A program made the position numbers and the translations under genes. DNA of 10,629 nucleotides. Origin: Variovorax sp. (GTDB lineage Bacteria; Pseudomonadota; Gammaproteobacteria; Burkholderiales; Burkholderiaceae_C). Location: positions 1 through 10,629 of the forward strand of contig JAQGLP010000355.1 of the NCBI GenBank assembly GCA_028292835.1, in the 5' to 3' direction. The notes below the pieces were generated by a model. It had not been told where the DNA came from. It made no database searches and saw only the letters and a list, made by a program, of their open reading frames with translations. Of this stretch, positions 7,721 to 10,629 are shown piece by piece (within the stretch, counting starts at the first letter, position 1; each line of letters opens with the position of its first letter).

Positions 7721-8230
7721 CTACACCACCGTCAACGCGCCGGCGTTGACGGTGACGGTGGGGCCGGTCATCACGATCGAGGCGCCCTTGCCGTTCTGGA
7801 TGTAGATGCCGGTGTCGTTGACGATCAGCGTCGCGCCGGTGGCGCTCTTGAGCATGATGCCGCCGGTCGGCCCCGGCAGGTCGCTGATCGTCAGGCCGTT
7901 TTGCAGCGGCGTCTGGAAGGTCACCGCAGAGACGCCGGGCGGCGTCGCGCGCGCGAGCACCGGTACCTCGGCCGCGCTGCCCCAGAAGCAGCCGACCCAG
8001 ATCGGATAGTCCGGGTCGCCCTGCTCGAACTCGATCCACACGCCCGAGCCGATCATCGGCAGCGCGACCATGCCGCTCTGGATGCCGGCCATCGGCACGC
8101 ACGGCATCGCCCAGGTCATGGGCAGCAGCCCGGCGACGTCGGGCACCTGCACCTGCAGCCGGTTGAGCTGCATCGGGTCGATGTTGTTGAGTACCAGGCC
8201 GCGGTACTTGCCGAAGAATTTCTCGCTCAT
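7721..8230 (-). CDS. gp5/gpV-like spike protein (OB fold plus short beta tail)
   Basis: The 169-residue product matches the phage baseplate assembly protein V/T4 gp5 N-terminal OB-fold family that forms the trimeric spike under the hub. The diagnostic stretch is GVWIEFEQGDPDYPIWVGCF at residues 63-82, preceded by KYRGLVLNNIDPMQLNRLQV (8-27). After about residue 100 the sequence turns into short alternating strands with Gly/Asn/Asp turns (GIMLKSATGATLIVNDTGIY and GASIVMTGPTVTV), expected for an intertwined beta-prism needle. There is no lysozyme domain of the T4 gp5 type and no C-terminal effector extension. It starts at ATG 8230, sharing ATGA with the stop of the hub gene. A longer frame open upstream to 8941 only overlaps the hub gene and is not used. 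The PAAR-like gene follows after 21 bases. Confidence 0.88.
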   Translation of the reverse strand: MSEKFFGKYRGLVLNNIDPMQLNRLQVQVPDVAGLLPMTWAMPCVPMAGIQSGMVALPMIGSGVWIEFEQGDPDYPIWVGCFWGSAAEVPVLARATPPGVSAVTFQTPLQNGLTISDLPGPTGGIMLKSATGATLIVNDTGIYIQNGKGASIVMTGPTVTVNAGALTVV

Positions 8231-9369
8231 GGCGGCACCCTTGGCGTGATCGAGACGAGCCCGTTGCGCGTCAGCGTGAAGCTCTGCTTGAACTCGCCGC
8301 GCTTCAACGTGCTCTTGACGCTCTGCACGTAGTAGAGGCCGTCGTAGGCGATGCCGGCGCCGCGCACGCCGACCAGCCCGCGCGCCTTGAGCACGCGGCC
8401 GTAGCGCAGCACGTCGAGGCTGCCGCTGGCGCTGACCGAGTCCTGGGACTTCTTCGCCTCGGCCAGCCCGCGCGAGATCGCCTGCATCGGGTTGAGCTTG
8501 GCGGTGTCCTTCAGGATCTTCAGGTTGGTGATCGGCGTCGGCAGCGCGCCCAGCGGCGGCTGTAGGGGATTCAGGTTCGGGATCGGGATCGGGATCGGCA
8601 GGCGCGTCAGCTGGTTCTGGATGAAGACGATCGGCAGCACGCCCTTGGTCGGATCGAACGTGAAGCTCAGCGACTCGACGTTGGTGAGCGCGTCCATGTC
8701 GACGTTGAGCGCCGGCTGCGGGATGCCGAGCTTGATCTCGGGGCCGAAGTAGGCGATGTTGGTGCCGGGCGCCGGGCCGGGGTCGATGTAGAAGACATAG
8801 CCCACGTCCTCGGCGAGCTGGCGGATGTACTGCAGGTCGGTGCCCTTTTGCGCCGGGATCTTGTCGATCGGGATTGAGACGTCGGGAAACAGGATCGGGA
8901 TCGGCAGCGGGATCAGCCCGAAGGCGGCGTACTTGGCGCACAGCAGCGCCACGCGCGCCTCGACCGGCAGCGCCGGGAACGGCAGGCCGCTGAAGTCCTG
9001 CATGTCCATCACCTTGGTCAGGTCCTCGCCGGTCACGGTCACGGTGCCGGGCGAGCCGGGGCTTCCCGCCTGCACCTCGACATTCGTCATCACGCCGTCG
9101 AAGAGCGGCTGCGGCGTACCGTTCAAGGTGACGATGAGCAGCACCCGCAGCGGCGGCGTCGCCATCGAGGCGCTGTTGCCCGCGGCGATCAGGAAGATCG
9201 TGTTGAGCTCGGACTTGCTCGTGAACTGGAAGCTCAGCTGAAAGCCGCTCGCCGCCCCGTCGGACGTGCGCACCTCGACGCTGCTCAGCGCGTCCATCAC
9301 GACCCGCGGCGCCGGGAGCGGGATCACCGGCCCCATCATCAGCGTCATCTGGATGCCCTTAGCCAGCAT
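8227..9369 (-). CDS. gp27/gpD-like baseplate hub protein
   Basis: A 380-residue protein of the phage late control gene D/VgrG N-terminal (T4 gp27-like) superfamily, which trimerises to form the central hub carrying the spike. Supporting segments are PRVVMDALSSVEVRTSDGAA (21-40), FQLSFQF (43-49), LFDGVMTNVEVQ (89-100), VTVTGEDLTKVMDMQD (110-125), the QYIRQLAEDVGYVFYIDPG segment (180-198) and the C-terminal GLYYVQSVKSTLKRGEFKQSFTLTRNGL (344-371). Two unusual Ile-Pro-rich stretches (about 153-168 and 258-264) are encoded by near-tandem CGGGAT hexamers. The ATG at 9369 follows a GGGGGT-like ribosome site; an alternative start at residue 8 (nt 9348) cannot be excluded. The stop overlaps the next ATG as ATGA, consistent with coupled production of hub and spike. 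In Afp8/Pvc8 and VgrG these two parts form one chain; here they are two genes. Confidence 0.88.
   Translation of the reverse strand: MLAKGIQMTLMMGPVIPLPAPRVVMDALSSVEVRTSDGAASGFQLSFQFTSKSELNTIFLIAAGNSASMATPPLRVLLIVTLNGTPQPLFDGVMTNVEVQAGSPGSPGTVTVTGEDLTKVMDMQDFSGLPFPALPVEARVALLCAKYAAFGLIPLPIPILFPDVSIPIDKIPAQKGTDLQYIRQLAEDVGYVFYIDPGPAPGTNIAYFGPEIKLGIPQPALNVDMDALTNVESLSFTFDPTKGVLPIVFIQNQLTRLPIPIPIPNLNPLQPPLGALPTPITNLKILKDTAKLNPMQAISRGLAEAKKSQDSVSASGSLDVLRYGRVLKARGLVGVRGAGIAYDGLYYVQSVKSTLKRGEFKQSFTLTRNGLVSITPRVPP
8578..8598. repeat. In-frame CGGGAT hexamer tandem repeat in the hub gene
   Basis: Three and a half perfect copies of CGGGAT (plus strand) are read on the minus strand as alternating Pro and Ile codons, residues 258-264 of the hub protein. 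A second, less regular cluster of GGGATC units lies at about 8866-8913 and also encodes Ile-Pro pairs. Because the unit is six bases, slippage would lengthen or shorten the protein by dipeptides without breaking the frame. Confidence 0.75.
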
Positions 9370-9721
9370 CGCCGACCCCCGGAATGCCCTCGGGCAGGGT
9401 GATGGCGAGCGTGGCGCCGACGTGCGCCACCAGCGCCTCGGGCTGCATCGCGCGGTTCGCGTCGCACAGGCGCCACGACTGCTCGGGGTCGCCGATGTAG
9501 CGCGCGGCCAGGTTGTCGAGCCGGTCGCCGGCGACGATGGTCACGCTCTGAAGCAGCGCGAAATTCTCGGGCGGCGGCAGGAAGCGGCGCTGCACGTAGA
9601 CGACGGTGCGGCCGTCGGCCTGCACGAGTTGCGAGGTCGCGATGCCGTGGTAGCGGCTCGTCGGCGGGAAGGCCGGCGGCGCGAGCGCATTGGCCTGCAG
9701 AAAGGCTTGTACCGGGTCCAT
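9359..9721 (-). CDS. LysM-domain baseplate hub protein
   Basis: The 120-residue product carries a LysM-like fold at about residues 57-110, with the core V-x-x-GDRLDNLAARYIGDP (61-79), then WRLCDANRAM and a final LAITLP strand, the usual pattern of phage tail X/gp53-like and CIS LysM proteins. Residues 20-47 (SRYHGIATSQLV and VVYVQRRFLPP) form a short preface that recurs in CIS LysM proteins. In CIS baseplates such domains sit next to the hub and help lock it to wedges or tube; peptidoglycan binding is not implied. There is no signal peptide. A good Shine-Dalgarno precedes the ATG. The TAA stop at 9361-9359 lies inside the start of the hub gene, an 11-base overlap. The only oddity is that it stands as its own gene and is not fused to the tube-adaptor domain. 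Confidence 0.87.
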   Translation of the reverse strand: MDPVQAFLQANALAPPAFPPTSRYHGIATSQLVQADGRTVVYVQRRFLPPPENFALLQSVTIVAGDRLDNLAARYIGDPEQSWRLCDANRAMQPEALVAHVGATLAITLPEGIPGVGDAG

Positions 9722-10380
9722 CAGCCGATTCCTCCGATGCCGAGCGTGGCGAAGCTCGCCGTGCGCGCCTGGGCGGCGAGCTGCTCCTTCGTCTGCAGGT
9801 AAGCCATGAAGAGGCTGCCGCCCTTGGTCGAGAAGCCCAGGTCGTCGGTGGACATCACGCGCAGGCCGAGGCTGACCTTGGCGCGGATCGGGTTGAGCGC
9901 CGGGTCGAAGGCCTCCTCGGTGATGCTCAGGTCGCTCACCTTCACCGGCACGATGCGGTTCTTGCCCCAGATGAAGAGCACCAGCGGCGCGAGCATCGGC
10001 GCGATCTCGAGCGTGCCCGAACCGGCCTGGCTGTCGACCGCCGAGAGCTGCGAGGCGGTCGGGTACACCAGCGATTCGAGCAGCGCGAGTTCCGGCTGGA
10101 TGCCGAACCGGCCGGCGTTCGGGTTCTGGTCGGGGAATTCGAGCTGGTCTGTCGCGTCGATGTCGGCCTCGAGCTTGATCGTCTCGACCGCCGGGCCCTT
10201 GAAGCGCATCGGCTCGACGCGGTCCTTGGCCTCGCCGCCGGCGGTCTGCGGCTGCAGCGAACGGGTCAGCGAGTCGCTGTTGTATTGCAGCGAGATGATG
10301 CGCAGCACGCGCGCGGTGGCGGCGTCGACGATGACCAGGCCGCCCTTGATCAGTTTGGGGGAGTTGGGGAAGGTGCTCAT
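9721..10380 (-). CDS. CIS tube-domain baseplate/tube adaptor protein (Afp7/Pvc7 N-terminal domain type)
   Basis: This 219-residue protein matches the conserved N-terminal domain of contractile injection system tube-adaptor proteins, which connect the inner tube to the central hub of the baseplate. Typical features visible are the LQYNSDSLTRSLQPQ segment (residues 31-45), RFKGPAVETIKLEADIDATD (59-78), the LVLFIWGKNRIVPVKV strand pair (133-148) and the ITEEAFDPALNPIRAKVSLG stretch (153-172). I chose the ATG at 10380 because the homologous region begins there; a longer in-frame start at 10458 would add 26 low-complexity residues overlapping the upstream gene. In Afp and PVC this domain and a LysM domain are in one polypeptide, as I recall; here the LysM part is a separate downstream gene whose ATG overlaps this stop codon by one base. 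The protein ends in a Gly/Ile-rich tail (LGIGGIG). The family is clear; its exact place in the particle is inferred from homologues. Confidence 0.88.
   Translation of the reverse strand: MSTFPNSPKLIKGGLVIVDAATARVLRIISLQYNSDSLTRSLQPQTAGGEAKDRVEPMRFKGPAVETIKLEADIDATDQLEFPDQNPNAGRFGIQPELALLESLVYPTASQLSAVDSQAGSGTLEIAPMLAPLVLFIWGKNRIVPVKVSDLSITEEAFDPALNPIRAKVSLGLRVMSTDDLGFSTKGGSLFMAYLQTKEQLAAQARTASFATLGIGGIG
9730..9735 (-). promoter_or_regulatory. Shine-Dalgarno site for the LysM-protein gene
   Basis: The minus strand reads GGAGGA here, eight bases before the ATG at 9721. The site lies inside the last codons of the upstream tube-adaptor gene and, with the TGATG stop/start overlap, indicates translational coupling of the two genes. 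Confidence 0.7.
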
Positions 10381-10399
10381 GGCAGGTTCGTCGCGATGC

Positions 10400-10629
10400 C
10401 TAGGGCGCGCAGGAATCGGTGGGGAATCCAAGGATGCGCGCGTGCTCGACGGACACATCGCTCCAGGCGGATCGCAGGGTTCGGGCCAGGAATTCGCTCG
10501 ATACCTTGTAGGTCAGGCTGAGTCCGCAGGCTTGCGCGACTCTCAGGTGGTTGTCCTTTTGCCGCAGGATCGCGATCAGCTTCTGCTCCGCGCGTGCGCG
10601 CTTCCTGGGATCGTCCGAATTCAGGTTCT
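10400..10629 (-). CDS. C-terminal 75 residues of an unrecognised protein (5' end outside the window)
   Basis: Reading the minus strand from the right edge, one frame stays open for 75 codons and ends in TAG at 10402-10400. The visible sequence begins NLNSDDPRKRARAEQKLIAIL and ends GFPTDSCAP. It looks helical and charged at first (repeated Arg, Lys and Glu), then contains the segment HLRVAQACGLSLTYKV and a mixed tail; I see no signal peptide or membrane segment. The stop lies 19 bases upstream of the next start on the same strand, so it is probably part of the same transcript. I do not recognise the family. In Afp/PVC-type clusters this position is usually held by inner-tube proteins or a small accessory protein, but the visible residues do not resemble the tube fold. 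A loose helix-turn-helix reading of the AQACGLS segment is possible but unsupported. Confidence 0.6.
   Translation of the reverse strand, partial: NLNSDDPRKRARAEQKLIAILRQKDNHLRVAQACGLSLTYKVSSEFLARTLRSAWSDVSVEHARILGFPTDSCAP

Noticed and set aside
8227..8230. Possible frameshift splitting a fused hub-spike gene
   Set aside because: Both proteins have complete, family-like ends, the junction is a clean ATGA overlap identical in form to other junctions in the block, and the spike start has its own conserved N-terminus.
7325..8332. Plus-strand open frame of 335 codons opposite the tip and spike genes
   Set aside because: It is rich in His, Arg and Gly with no domain pattern, and covers two conserved minus-strand genes plus the palindromic gap.
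8231..8941. Long upstream extension of the spike protein frame
   Set aside because: It is an Arg/Pro-rich shadow of the hub gene; the true spike N-terminus MSEKFFGKYRG starts at 8230 with an ATGA overlap.
10381..10458. Upstream start for the tube-adaptor protein adding 26 residues
   Set aside because: The added residues are low-complexity, overlap the end of the preceding gene, and lie outside the conserved family start at MSTFPNSPKL.

Overview
The window is very GC-rich with strong third-position GC bias. All supported genes lie on the minus strand and read from the right edge to the left edge in one tightly packed polycistronic block. Codon use and a palindromic intergenic repeat resembling those of Comamonadaceae (Variovorax/Acidovorax-type genomes) suggest a betaproteobacterium of the order Burkholderiales. 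That placement is an inference from memory of such genomes, with no database search behind it.

In transcription order the window holds: (1) the last 75 residues of an unrecognised protein; (2) a 219-residue contractile injection system (CIS) tube-domain protein; (3) a 120-residue LysM-type protein; (4) a 380-residue gp27/gpD-like hub protein; (5) a 169-residue gp5/gpV-like spike protein with an OB fold and short beta tail; (6) a 106-residue PAAR-like tip protein; (7) an 84-bp gap with a two-hairpin palindromic repeat; (8) a 121-residue gp25-like baseplate protein; (9) and (10) two different baseplate-J-type wedge proteins of 828 and 991 residues; (11) a gpI/gp7-like tail protein whose C-terminus runs off the left edge after 490 residues. 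Most junctions are ATGA or TGATG overlaps or gaps of a few bases, as expected for coordinated translation of subunits of one particle.

This order (tube-adaptor, LysM, hub, spike, PAAR, gp25, J, J, I) is that of an extracellular contractile injection system related to Afp/PVC and the Streptomyces-type CIS. It matches neither a type VI secretion cluster nor a complete P2-like prophage. The proteins together would form the baseplate: the hub and spike trimer capped by the PAAR-like tip, joined to the inner tube by the CIS-tube and LysM proteins, and surrounded by wedges made of gp25, the two J proteins and the gpI-like protein. Sheath, inner tube, AAA+ ATPase, tape measure, terminator, tail fibres and cargo toxins are not in the window and would be expected beyond its ends.

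No RNA genes, insertion sequences, CRISPR arrays, promoters or convincing terminators were seen. The very long plus-strand open frames are antisense shadows of the real genes.
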